Source: Rhodovulum steppense (GTDB lineage Bacteria; Pseudomonadota; Alphaproteobacteria; Rhodobacterales; Rhodobacteraceae). From it: a DNA stretch of 36,098 bases. The position numbers and the translations under genes were made by a program. Position 1 is the first letter of the stretch. Every line of letters begins with the position of its first letter. The stretch covers positions 1 through 36,098 of the forward strand of contig NZ_SLVM01000032.1 of NCBI RefSeq assembly GCF_004339675.1, in the 5' to 3' direction. The notes beneath the pieces are model-generated. The model did not search any database and was not told the DNA's origin. It saw only the letters and a list, made by a program, of their open reading frames with translations. Shown here piece after piece: positions 8,901-15,003 of this stretch.

Positions 8901-11439
8901 CCGCCACCGGCAGAGGCAGCAGCCAGCCCGCCGCCAGCGCCGCCAGCGTCAGTGGCGGCGTCAGCGACCGGCGCAGATTGTCGATGATCTTCCAGCGGCC
9001 GAGCGCGGGCATTGCCCCCCGCCCGACCAGCCAGGGTAGAAGCTGCCAGTCCCCGCGCACCCAGCGGTGCTGTCGGCGGGCGGCGACGTCGTGGCGCGCG
9101 GGGAAATCCTCGACCACCTCGATGTCCGAGACGAGGGCCGCGCGCGCGAAAATGCCCTCGAACAAGTCGTGGCTGAGCATGGTGTTGTCCGCCACCCGCC
9201 CGGACAGCGCCGCGGCAAAGGCGTCGACATCGTAGATGCCCTTGCCGGTAAAGGATCCCTCGCCGAACAGATCCTGATAGACGTCCGAGATCGCCGCGCC
9301 ATAGGCGTCGATCCCCGCGTGACTGGCGTGGATGCGCTGGAACAGCGAGCCTTCGGGGCCGACCGGCAGGGCCGGCGTGACGCGCGGCTGCAGGATGCCG
9401 TAGCCTTGCGTCACCCGCCCCAGTGCGGGGTCGAGGCGCGGCCGGTTCAACGGGTGCGCCATCTTGCCGACCAGCCGCCGCACGGTGTCGCGCATCAGCC
9501 GCGTGTCGGCGTCCAGCGTGATGACGAAGCGGACGTCCTTCGGCACCACAGCAGGCGCGAGGAAGCTCGTGTCCGTCGCCCCGCGCAACAGGCGGTTCAA
9601 CTCTGCCAGCTTGCCGCGCTTGCGCTCCCACCCCATCCAGACGCCCATGGAGGGGTTCCACAGGCGCCGGCGATGCAGGAACAGGAAGCGGTCGCCACCG
9701 GGCGATGGGTACGCCGCGTTCAGGCGGGCGACTTCGGCCCTGGCGAGCGTGATCATCGCGGCGTCCTGTGGCGCGGTCTCGGTGGTGGCATCGGGCCCGT
9801 CGGACAGCAGCGCGTAATGCAGCGCGCCTTCGGTACTGGACAGGTGGTGCACCTCCAGCTGGACGATGGCGGCGGCAACCTCCTCGGCATTGACCAGCAG
9901 GATCGGCACGGCGACGAGGCAGCGCAGGTCAGGCGGCACCCCCGCGGCCAGCTCCATCCCCGGCAGGCGCTGCGGGGCGACCGACCGTGTGACCGCGAGG
10001 TTGACGAGCGCATTGCCTGCCTCCAGCGCAAGAGCCAGGCCCGCGACGGCCAGCGCCAGCGCGGCCCAGCCCTGTGCCCCCGACAGCCACAGTGCCAGCG
10101 CCAGGATGGCCAGCGAGGCCAGGCCGATGGCGGCCAGATACCCCGTCAGGCCCGCCCGCGCGACAAGGCGCCGGGCGCGCAATCCCGGCCGCGCACCGTA
10201 GCCGATGCAGCTCTCCAGCGTCCCGCGTCCCGGCCCGATCAGCCAGTGGCCGGGGTCGCGGTTGGCCTCCCCCTCGCCCCCGGCGGCGAGCGCCAGCGCG
10301 GCTCCGGCGACCTCTGCCTCCGGCTTCCCCGAGCCGCGCGCAAGCGTTTCAATCGCGGTGCGATAGAGGTTGCGCGTCGAGAAATCGAGCGCGGCGAAGT
10401 CCGACGCCGCGCGCAGTTGCGCGTCGACCGGGCTGACCTCCTCGAAGAAGTCCTGCCAGTCCATCTCGGAGATCAGGCGCATGCTGGTGACGACATTGCG
10501 CATGGTGACGTTGGAGGCGCCCTGCCGCTGCTGGGCGTGCAGGATCACCGTGTCCCGCGTCATGCCCTGTGCTGCGAGCCGGTCGTCGAGCCAGCCGCAG
10601 AGGGGGGTCTCGGTCGGGTCGCAGCCGCGCAGGCGCTTGGCGATCTGGGCAGCCAGGATCTCGGGCAGCGGCGCGCCCTCCAGCGGGGCGACGGCCTGCG
10701 CCAGCCGGAGCGTGGGCGAGGATCGGGCAGCGGTCGCGGGGCCGCGCCCGTCGTCCGTGACGAGCGGGCCATCGACCAGCCTGTCTGCCGCGTCACGCTC
10801 TGCATGGGCCGCCACGATCTCGTCCGACAGCCGGCGCGCGTTCTCGATCAGCACGATGCGCAGGGTGATTGCCACCGCCCACAGCTCGCCGATGGTGAGC
10901 GGCTCGACCGTCTGATAGGCACGCACGAAGCGGGCCAGGACCGGTGGATTGAGCAGGCTGTCGGTGTGGGCGACATAGGCCCAGGCGAGGCCGAGGACGC
11001 GCGGATACCCGGCAAGCGGCCCCTCGGCCAGTTTCGGCAGCTGGCGATAATAACCGGGCGGAAGGTCGCCCCGGATCTGTAGCAGCTGCTGCTCGATGAT
11101 GTGGAAGTTGTCCAGCAGCCATTCCGCGGCAGGGGTGATCGTCTGTCGCGCCCGCACCGCCTGCGCGCAGGAGCGATAGGCGGCAAGGAGGACATCGGCG
11201 TTGTCGCCGACCCTTGCGGCAAGCGGCATCACGCGCATGCGCCGACGCGTGACCCGCTGGGCTTGCGCAAGGGAGATTGCATGATGTTCGAGGCGCTCGG
11301 CGCCGAACAGGTCCGCGCGGATGACCGTGCTTTCTCGCCACAGATCTGAGCGCGCACGCCTGCGGGCAGTGCCGGGCCAGAGCGATACTCCTGCCCCTGA
11401 CCCGGCCAGAGAACGCTGGCCTGCGGCTCGGGGGATCAC
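2953..11439 (-). CDS. Cyclic beta-1,2-glucan synthase
   Basis: 2828 residues, close to the roughly 2830-2870 of the NdvB/ChvB/Cgs family. It makes and cyclises periplasmic beta-1,2-glucan from UDP-glucose at the inner membrane, for osmoadaptation and host interaction. Order: N-terminal region from about 40; membrane segments at about 430-490; GT84 domain at about 500-820 with LDADTR (642-647) and RQHRWVRGDWQ (about 789-799); more membrane segments at about 825-870 and beyond; a glycoamylase-like region at about 1000-1500 (GVSESAYNARDLEM); two GT36/GH94-type beta-sandwich repeats near 1550 and 2020; and a GH94 phosphorylase domain with DWNDGMN at 2500-2506, thought to control chain length. The GTG at 11439 lacks an obvious ribosome binding site but overlaps the preceding stop codon as GTGA, which supports this start by translational coupling. 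The conserved part begins only near residue 40. Confidence 0.95.
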   Translation of the reverse strand: MIPRAAGQRSLAGSGAGVSLWPGTARRRARSDLWRESTVIRADLFGAERLEHHAISLAQAQRVTRRRMRVMPLAARVGDNADVLLAAYRSCAQAVRARQTITPAAEWLLDNFHIIEQQLLQIRGDLPPGYYRQLPKLAEGPLAGYPRVLGLAWAYVAHTDSLLNPPVLARFVRAYQTVEPLTIGELWAVAITLRIVLIENARRLSDEIVAAHAERDAADRLVDGPLVTDDGRGPATAARSSPTLRLAQAVAPLEGAPLPEILAAQIAKRLRGCDPTETPLCGWLDDRLAAQGMTRDTVILHAQQRQGASNVTMRNVVTSMRLISEMDWQDFFEEVSPVDAQLRAASDFAALDFSTRNLYRTAIETLARGSGKPEAEVAGAALALAAGGEGEANRDPGHWLIGPGRGTLESCIGYGARPGLRARRLVARAGLTGYLAAIGLASLAILALALWLSGAQGWAALALAVAGLALALEAGNALVNLAVTRSVAPQRLPGMELAAGVPPDLRCLVAVPILLVNAEEVAAAIVQLEVHHLSSTEGALHYALLSDGPDATTETAPQDAAMITLARAEVARLNAAYPSPGGDRFLFLHRRRLWNPSMGVWMGWERKRGKLAELNRLLRGATDTSFLAPAVVPKDVRFVITLDADTRLMRDTVRRLVGKMAHPLNRPRLDPALGRVTQGYGILQPRVTPALPVGPEGSLFQRIHASHAGIDAYGAAISDVYQDLFGEGSFTGKGIYDVDAFAAALSGRVADNTMLSHDLFEGIFARAALVSDIEVVEDFPARHDVAARRQHRWVRGDWQLLPWLVGRGAMPALGRWKIIDNLRRSLTPPLTLAALAAGWLLPLPVAVGWTLAVLAMLALPHLLPLPFVLQPGRAGITARSHVAALGADARAALAQIMLAVTFLPDTALRMGDAILRTAWRLGVSRRNLLEWVTAAQTTKGDQPGAYRRMGLGITLGLGVAGGAAALNPAVGPLVLPFALLWLASPAVAHRISQPAPLHRRGPLTQADTQGLRLIARSTWRYFETFVTAADNFLPPDNFQETPGPALARRTSPTNIGMYLLSVTAAHDLGWIGRANALTRLERTLATMQRMPRFRGHLHNWHATDDLRVLEPGYVSSVDSGNLAGHLIAVAQACAEWRAAPTRGADWRAGLRDGLRLAERALAVAPDPALDDLLAGLAKALAEGAPLDRLLSLAEGAAAHARAACDPASDEAFWCEAMRAGLAGHVADRNLDLGPRLAAVERTARAVATGMDFAFLLDCDKKLLSIGFSLATNRLDHSCYDLLASEARLASLVAIAKGDVPTRHWFRLGRAATPLGAGSALVSWSGSMFEYLMPSLVLQEPMGSTLEETGRRIVARQRAYAETLGIPWGVSESAYNARDLEMTFQYSNFGVPGLGLKRGLGADRVVAPYATALAAMVDPAAALRNFARLAALGAEGRFGFYEAVDFTPTRLPAGADRAIVRSFMAHHQGMTIAAIANCVQDSRLRARFHAEPMIRAVELLLQERVPRDATDAPPRAREVLATAPEPASQPVVRRFPAPAEAAPTAHLLSNGTYGVVLTPKGAGYSRWRDLAVTRWRDDPTTAGQGAFIFLRDRASGALWSAGMQPTGADPARHGAVFSEHHAAFTHQTDDLTTLTEVVVSAEDDAEARRVTLTNTGRRAREIDLTSYAELVLAPLAADVAHPAFSKLFVVTDYLPELGVIVATRRRRSPTDPEVWAAHIAVVEGAEAAPIQIETDRARFVGAGGSIGRAAMATAPLSQSIGTVLDPIFAIRRSVVVPAGGMARVTFWTMVADDPDVLLDLVDRHRDPSAFGRAVTLAWTQAQVQLRHLDITHAAAADFQRLGGMLIRADARLRVPAATILVGVGPQSALWPHAISGDLPIILLRIEDAEDAPRLQEVLAAHEYLRMRQLAVDVVVLNDRAASYVQDLQTMIEVAVRSARSRPRAQPPEGMADGAVHVLRSDLIGPEARALLLAVASVVLVAGRGSIGQQIDAAPAATPPRRRALARPQTAGPSAPAFDTSRLEFFNGTGGFADGGREYVTVLRDGQTTPAPWINVIANPGFGFQVSALGAGHVWAVNSRENQITPWSNDPVMDPAGEAILLHDLDSGATWTPTARPIRDSGLYVARHGFGHSTFEHAANGIDARMVQFVPLEDPVKITHLTLRNTTDRPRPLSVTAYVEWVLGPSRGATLRHVITEADPETGAILARNPFSLAFAGRVAFADLGAGTASHSADRAEILGVGGGMANPEGIGAAPLSGRTGPALDPCAALQRRIVLAPGESVEVLFLLGQADSREAARELILRHRATDPEATLAEVTEHWADLLGAVQVTSPDRAMDIMLNGWLLYQTLACRIWARAGFYQASGAYGFRDQLQDGMALAALRPDLTRAHLLRAAARQFPEGDVLHWWLPHSGQGVRTRISDDRVWLGHAVAQYVAVSGDADVLDEEVPFIEGPALLPGVHDDFFLPSVSDQSASLFEHCARGLDQAISLTGENGMPLIGTGDWNDGMNRVGERGRGTSVWLGWLLIATIEAMAPLARPRDPARAERWRRHAEAVRQAIEREGWDGAWYRRGTYDDGTPLGSAASRECRIDSIAQSWAVLSGAADPERAASAMASMTEHLIRPDPGLALLFAPPFDATPQDPGYIKGYPPGLRENGGQYTHAAIWAVLAHARMGDGDAAGRLFAMLNPINHALTPEDAARYKVEPYVVAADVYASAPHAGRGGWTWYTGSAAWMYRAGIEGLLGLTRAGGDLVLNPCFPKAWPRMSATVTIGRTRLAITIDNPGRTGHGIATATLDGAPLHPADGRLTVKLSGGSHRLAVTLSPVPSPPVM

Positions 11440-11630
11440 CGCAAGGTCGGCAGGCTACTGTTTTCAGACCCCTTTTCGTCCGGGCCTGAATCAACCGGTG
11501 TCGCGGACCAGGTCGGCGTCGCTTCACGCACGCTGCGAGGCGCGTTCCTGCCTGCCGGGCCATCCCGCCAGTCCGCTCGGATGCGGCGGGTCATCGTGGT
11601 CCATTCTTCCTCGATCCGATCCCAATTCAT
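11436..11630 (-). CDS. CsbD-like small protein, 64 aa
   Basis: The N-terminus MNWDRIEEEWTTMTRRIRAD follows the start of CsbD stress proteins (MNWDxIxGxWxQxKGKxKxxW), with a tryptophan at 21. The C-terminal half is low in complexity and unlike CsbD, so this is a divergent or partial member. The ATG at 11630 has AAGGA 7 bases upstream, better than the in-frame ATG at 11651. Its stop codon overlaps the GTG of the glucan synthase gene by four bases, so the two are probably one transcription unit. A near-consensus EcfG-type promoter lies at 11689-11714. CsbD proteins are typically induced by general stress; their biochemical role is not known. Confidence 0.65.
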   Translation of the reverse strand: MNWDRIEEEWTTMTRRIRADWRDGPAGRNAPRSVREATPTWSATPVDSGPDEKGSENSSLPTLR

Positions 11631-11688
11631 GTACAGGTCCTTTCTGGACATGGCAGGCCGCCGTTCCGGCGACGCTGGTCTCCCCTTC

Positions 11689-11714
11689 AACAACCTCCGT
11701 CCCGGACGCGTTCC
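11689..11714 (-). promoter_or_regulatory. Candidate EcfG-type promoter for the CsbD/glucan synthase unit
   Basis: Read on the minus strand: GGAAC (11714-11710), 17 bases, TGTT (11692-11689). The -10 differs from CGTT by one base and the spacer is the longer permitted form. It ends about 60 bases before the ATG at 11630. This is weaker than the sites at 664, 11969 and 13593. Confidence 0.4.
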
Positions 11715-11968
11715 ACCGTGGCGGGGCAGCGGTGGGCCTGCGTCATGTCGGACAGGCCCCTGACAGGCGCGCTGGCACAGCCGGGCCGACATCGGGCAGG
11801 AAGAGGATACCGCTGCCCGGCCGTGACCGGACTGATGCATGTTGGTGACGGCCCATGCCTGCCCACCTGTCACGAGACTTTTCCACTTGCAGGTTGCGGT
11901 CGGGCACGGCCCCTCCCTCCGCCGCCTTCAAAGGAGCCGCCGGGTCCGGACCGTTCATCGGGAATAAG

Positions 11969-11993
11969 GGAACGCGCCCTGCTACCGCGCGTT
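11969..11993 (+). promoter_or_regulatory. EcfG-type promoter of the PRC-barrel gene
   Basis: GGAAC (11969-11973), 16 bases, CGTT (11990-11993), a full match to the alphaproteobacterial general stress consensus, ending 64 bases before the ATG at 12058. The rest of the 427-base gap from 11631 to 12057 holds this site and the minus-strand candidate; I see no convincing gene in it. Confidence 0.75.
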
Positions 11994-12057
11994 GTCCTCG
12001 TGTCGGGCAAACACGCGATCGGTTGTCGATCTGCCCCTTGCCCGCGGAGGACTTTCG

Positions 12058-12933
12058 ATGAAACGGCTTCTTTCAACCACCGCGCTTGCGCTGGCGCTTG
12101 GCTTGCCTTCTGCGATTCTGGCCCAGAGCACGCCCGCTCCCGAGCGCGCGACGCAGAGCCAGAGCGCCAGCATGGCGGGGTTTCTGAGCCAGCGGGACCA
12201 ATCCGACCTCTTCGCATCCGAACTGATGGGCCATGATGTCCATGCGCGTCGGGTATCCGCAGACGCTTCGGCAGCAAGAACCGGGGCCATGGCTACGGTC
12301 AGCCGGGCCGATCTGGACGAAATGGACAACATCGGCCAGATCAACGAGATCGTGCTGTCGCATGACGGTCAGGTCCGCGCCATCGTGATCGGCGTCGGCG
12401 GCTTTCTTGGCATGGGCGAGCGCGATGTGGCGGTCACGATGGATCAGGTGACGTTCGCCTCCGATCCCGAAGATCGCGCGCAGATGCATGTCATCGTGAA
12501 TGTCGCAGCGGAGATGCTCGAAGGCTCCCCTGCCTATGACCGTTCGTCGATGATAGACGGCGGGCCGATGGACCGGACCGGCGCGGCCACGACCAACCGC
12601 ACGTCACTTGACCGGCCGGAGATGACCCGCGACGGGTACAATCTGGTCGATGCGACGCGCGTCACGACCGAAATGCTGGTCGGCGCGACGGTGTATGACC
12701 CGTCAGACACATCTGTGGGGACGGTCGAAAAGCTGGTCCTCGATGCTGACGGGGCGATCACGAACTTGATCATCGATTTCGGCGGTTTCCTGGGGATGGG
12801 CTCGCACCAGGTGTCGGTGCGCTTCGACGATCTGACGATCTTTTCGAACGACCGCGCCACCGACATGCGCATCTACGTGGATGCCACCAAGAAGCAGATC
12901 GAGGCCCTGCCGCAGTACCAGGCGATGAACTGA
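12058..12933 (+). CDS. Periplasmic protein with two PRC-barrel domains
   Basis: 291 residues. A signal peptide covers about 1-22 (LALALGLPSAILAQ). The two PRC-barrel domains are at about 52-150 and 205-285. Each has the family signature of a turn plus beta-strand core (IGQINEIVLSHDGQVRAIVI GVGGFLGMGER; VGTVEKLVLDADGAITNLII DFGGFLGMGSH). The domains probably arose by internal duplication. The ATG at 12058 has GGAGGAC upstream. An EcfG-type promoter precedes it and a strong hairpin follows the stop. PRC-barrel proteins in alphaproteobacteria are common in stress clusters; the ligand is unknown. The cytoplasmic single-domain relative lies convergent at 13037. Confidence 0.85.
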   Translation: MKRLLSTTALALALGLPSAILAQSTPAPERATQSQSASMAGFLSQRDQSDLFASELMGHDVHARRVSADASAARTGAMATVSRADLDEMDNIGQINEIVLSHDGQVRAIVIGVGGFLGMGERDVAVTMDQVTFASDPEDRAQMHVIVNVAAEMLEGSPAYDRSSMIDGGPMDRTGAATTNRTSLDRPEMTRDGYNLVDATRVTTEMLVGATVYDPSDTSVGTVEKLVLDADGAITNLIIDFGGFLGMGSHQVSVRFDDLTIFSNDRATDMRIYVDATKKQIEALPQYQAMN

Positions 12934-12986
12934 AGCACTCCTGCGGGGCCATGCGTGGCCTCGCAGCCGACCACGGCAACGGGAAA

Positions 12987-13011
12987 GGCCACGCACCCCG
13001 GGTGCGTGGCC
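12987..13011. terminator. Bidirectional terminator between the PRC-barrel genes
   Basis: Perfect 11-base stem GGCCACGCACC / GGTGCGTGGCC with loop CCG, preceded by AAA on the plus strand (a T-run for the minus-strand gene) and followed by CTCCTCATT. It lies between convergent genes ending at 12933 and 13037. Confidence 0.7.
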
Positions 13012-13036
13012 TCCTCATTCTGGCCCAGTTCTGGCG

Positions 13037-13396
13037 TCAACCGCCGTGATGCGGCATCGCCTTCAGCTTGTCCTTGGTGGTGTCCATGTGAACGCGCACA
13101 TCGGACCCGCCGGTTGCCCGCAGCACCGTGAGGTCGCCGAAGGGGACCAGCACCGAATGCGCGCCGATGCCGAGGAAACCGCCGACATCGATCACGGCCG
13201 CGGTGATCCGGCCCTCCGATCCGATCTTGAGCGCGCTGACCGAGCCGATGGACTCGTCCTCGCGGCCATAGACCTTGGCGCCTTCCAGATCCGACGACTT
13301 CAGCTCGTGGACTGCCGCCTTGGCATACCCGTCGCGGGCAAAGGCGTGGGTGCCGCCGCCGGACGCGCCGGTGGGTGTGGTTGTGGTGGGTGTCAT
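13037..13396 (-). CDS. Single-domain PRC-barrel protein
   Basis: 119 residues without a signal peptide, so probably cytoplasmic. After a threonine- and glycine-rich N-terminus, one PRC-barrel domain spans about 28-112 (SSDLEGAKVYGREDESIGSV; AAVIDVGGFLGIGAHSVLVP). It resembles each half of the two-domain protein at 12058. The C-terminus (MDTTKDKLKAMPHH) parallels that protein's end (VDATKKQIEALPQY), so the two share an ancestor. The ATG at 13396 has AGGGAG 6 bases upstream. An EcfG-type promoter lies 173 bases upstream. The role is unknown; stress-related by promoter and family context. Confidence 0.85.
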   Translation of the reverse strand: MTPTTTTPTGASGGGTHAFARDGYAKAAVHELKSSDLEGAKVYGREDESIGSVSALKIGSEGRITAAVIDVGGFLGIGAHSVLVPFGDLTVLRATGGSDVRVHMDTTKDKLKAMPHHGG

Positions 13397-13568
13397 GATG
13401 TTCTCCCTGTTCCCGGAGGGGCCGGGAACTCTGAGCGCAGGGGCCCCCTGCAGGGTCGTGGATCGCCGCTCCGCTCGCGCCGCGAAGGTCTTGGCGCGGT
13501 GTCGATCAATGACGGGGTCAACGCAGCGCACCCCGGTATTCGGATCGTGCGGCGGGTCGTACATGGAC

Positions 13569-13593
13569 AACGCCGCAGCGCAGGGGACGTTCC
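13569..13593 (-). promoter_or_regulatory. EcfG-type promoter of the single-domain PRC-barrel gene
   Basis: Read on the minus strand: GGAAC (13593-13589), 16 bases, CGTT (13572-13569), a full consensus match. It sits just after the end of the esterase gene (stop at 13609) and points to the ATG at 13396, implying a leader of about 165 bases. Confidence 0.7.
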
Positions 13594-13608
13594 CTGGCGC
13601 GCGCGCCG

Positions 13609-14820
13609 TCAGCGAGGCCGGGCCAGAAAGAACCCCACCATTTCCGCCGACGCGTCGGGCCCGCGCGAATCGGTGAAGGAGCCGCCGGCCTTGCCCCCCG
13701 ACCAGGCGTGGCCTGCGCCCGCGACCTGCCAGAGTTCCACATCGACCGTTCCGTCGGGCAACGCATACTCGGTGCGCAGATAGCTCCGGCCTGCTGCCTC
13801 GGCGGGCGTCACCCGGGCCGGGGTCCGGGAGCCGACCGCGGCCAGCACGATCTGCGGCGCGTTGGAGGGGTGCACGGCACTGTCGGCATCGCCGTGAAAG
13901 ACGATCCGGCGGGCGGGGGCACGGCTGCCCGCCGCCGCTGGTCTGCGTGCCCGCGCGGCCGCCGGTGTGCCGCCACTGCGCATGGCGGAGAGCGCCGACA
14001 TGACATCGCTGGCCGCCCCGCGCGCAAGCCCCGAATGCACGCCCACGGCCGAGAAGACATCCGGATAGGTCTCGGCCACGATCACCGCCATCGCCCCGCC
14101 TGCGGACAGGCCGGCGACGAACACGGCCTGTCGGTCCAACCCGAATTCCCGCATCAGAGCGCGGGTCAGGCCGGCAAGGATCGCCGGCTCTCCCCTGCCG
14201 CGGGCCTGGTTGACGGGCACGAACCAGTTCCAGCAGGACGCGCCGTTGTGGTCGCGGGTCTGCTCCGGCCAGGCGACCGCCAGACCGTGCTTCTGGGCCA
14301 GCGCGTTCATGTCGGTGCCGGTCGCAAAGTCGTCGGGGTTCTGTGAACAGCCGTGCAGCATCAGAATTAGGCCCGTCGGCCCCTGCGATTGCCCGGCCGG
14401 CAGGAAGAGCTTGAAGTCGCGGGTCCCGGCGCGACCGCGATAGGTGCGGTCCAGATACTGTGCGCCCCGGGGTATAGGCGGCGGGCGCGAAGGCGTGGGG
14501 ACACGATCGAGCAGCAGGCGGGCGGGCAGCGATGACCGCGCCGCGCGCAGCTGCTTCACCACGGCGCTCAGACGCCGGTCCACCTTCGCGCCAGCCCGGG
14601 ATGCCGCTTTGCGCCGTGCCTTTGCAGGCGGCTTGCGGTGCTTTATCGCGACGGTCGGCTTGCCCGGCGTCATGGCCTGCAGGGTCGACAGTGTCTCAAG
14701 CGTGGTCTTGATTACTGCAGCACCTATAGCCCGCTGCATCGCCCTTGCGGAGGACCGCGGCTTGCCCGCGCGGGCAAGCCGCATCGCCCGGCGCATCGTG
14801 CGCGGGATGGTGAATTTCAT
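13609..14820 (-). CDS. PHB depolymerase family esterase
   Basis: 403 residues, an alpha/beta hydrolase of the short-chain polyhydroxyalkanoate depolymerase / LpqC type. The nucleophile elbow GLSAGG has Ser239; Asp311 (FHGDAD) and His371 (GAGHAW) complete the triad. The oxyanion region is LMLHGCSQNPDDF at 153-165. The first 110 residues are very basic and predicted helical, with no typical signal peptide, and may bind a polymer or granule surface. Family members cleave polyhydroxyalkanoate or other esters; the true substrate cannot be read from sequence. The ATG at 14820 is clear. The 183-base gap upstream holds no gene, and no EcfG-type site was seen there. Confidence 0.85.
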   Translation of the reverse strand: MKFTIPRTMRRAMRLARAGKPRSSARAMQRAIGAAVIKTTLETLSTLQAMTPGKPTVAIKHRKPPAKARRKAASRAGAKVDRRLSAVVKQLRAARSSLPARLLLDRVPTPSRPPPIPRGAQYLDRTYRGRAGTRDFKLFLPAGQSQGPTGLILMLHGCSQNPDDFATGTDMNALAQKHGLAVAWPEQTRDHNGASCWNWFVPVNQARGRGEPAILAGLTRALMREFGLDRQAVFVAGLSAGGAMAVIVAETYPDVFSAVGVHSGLARGAASDVMSALSAMRSGGTPAAARARRPAAAGSRAPARRIVFHGDADSAVHPSNAPQIVLAAVGSRTPARVTPAEAAGRSYLRTEYALPDGTVDVELWQVAGAGHAWSGGKAGGSFTDSRGPDASAEMVGFFLARPR

Positions 14821-15003
14821 CCGAGGTCCCTCGAGGCTGGGCGCACCTGTTGTGGCGCCGTCCCGGCATCATGCCCGGCATCGCCCGCCTTGACGCTAAC
14901 ATGCGGTGTTGCCTCCGCCGCGCGGCAGTGACTTCGTCCGAAGTCAGGGGCAGCGGGGATGCACTCTCGCCGTGGCCCCGACACTTCTCCGCCTCGCCCT
15001 GGC

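Noticed and set aside
11743-11958. Minus-strand ORF of 71 codons between the CsbD-like and PRC-barrel genes
   Set aside because: No ribosome binding site or family features were evident, and two candidate promoters lie in or next to this gap.
13609-14820. Esterase gene as part of the EcfG regulon
   Set aside because: No GGAAC...CGTT pair was seen upstream of 14820; the site at 13593 lies beyond its stop codon and serves the next gene.
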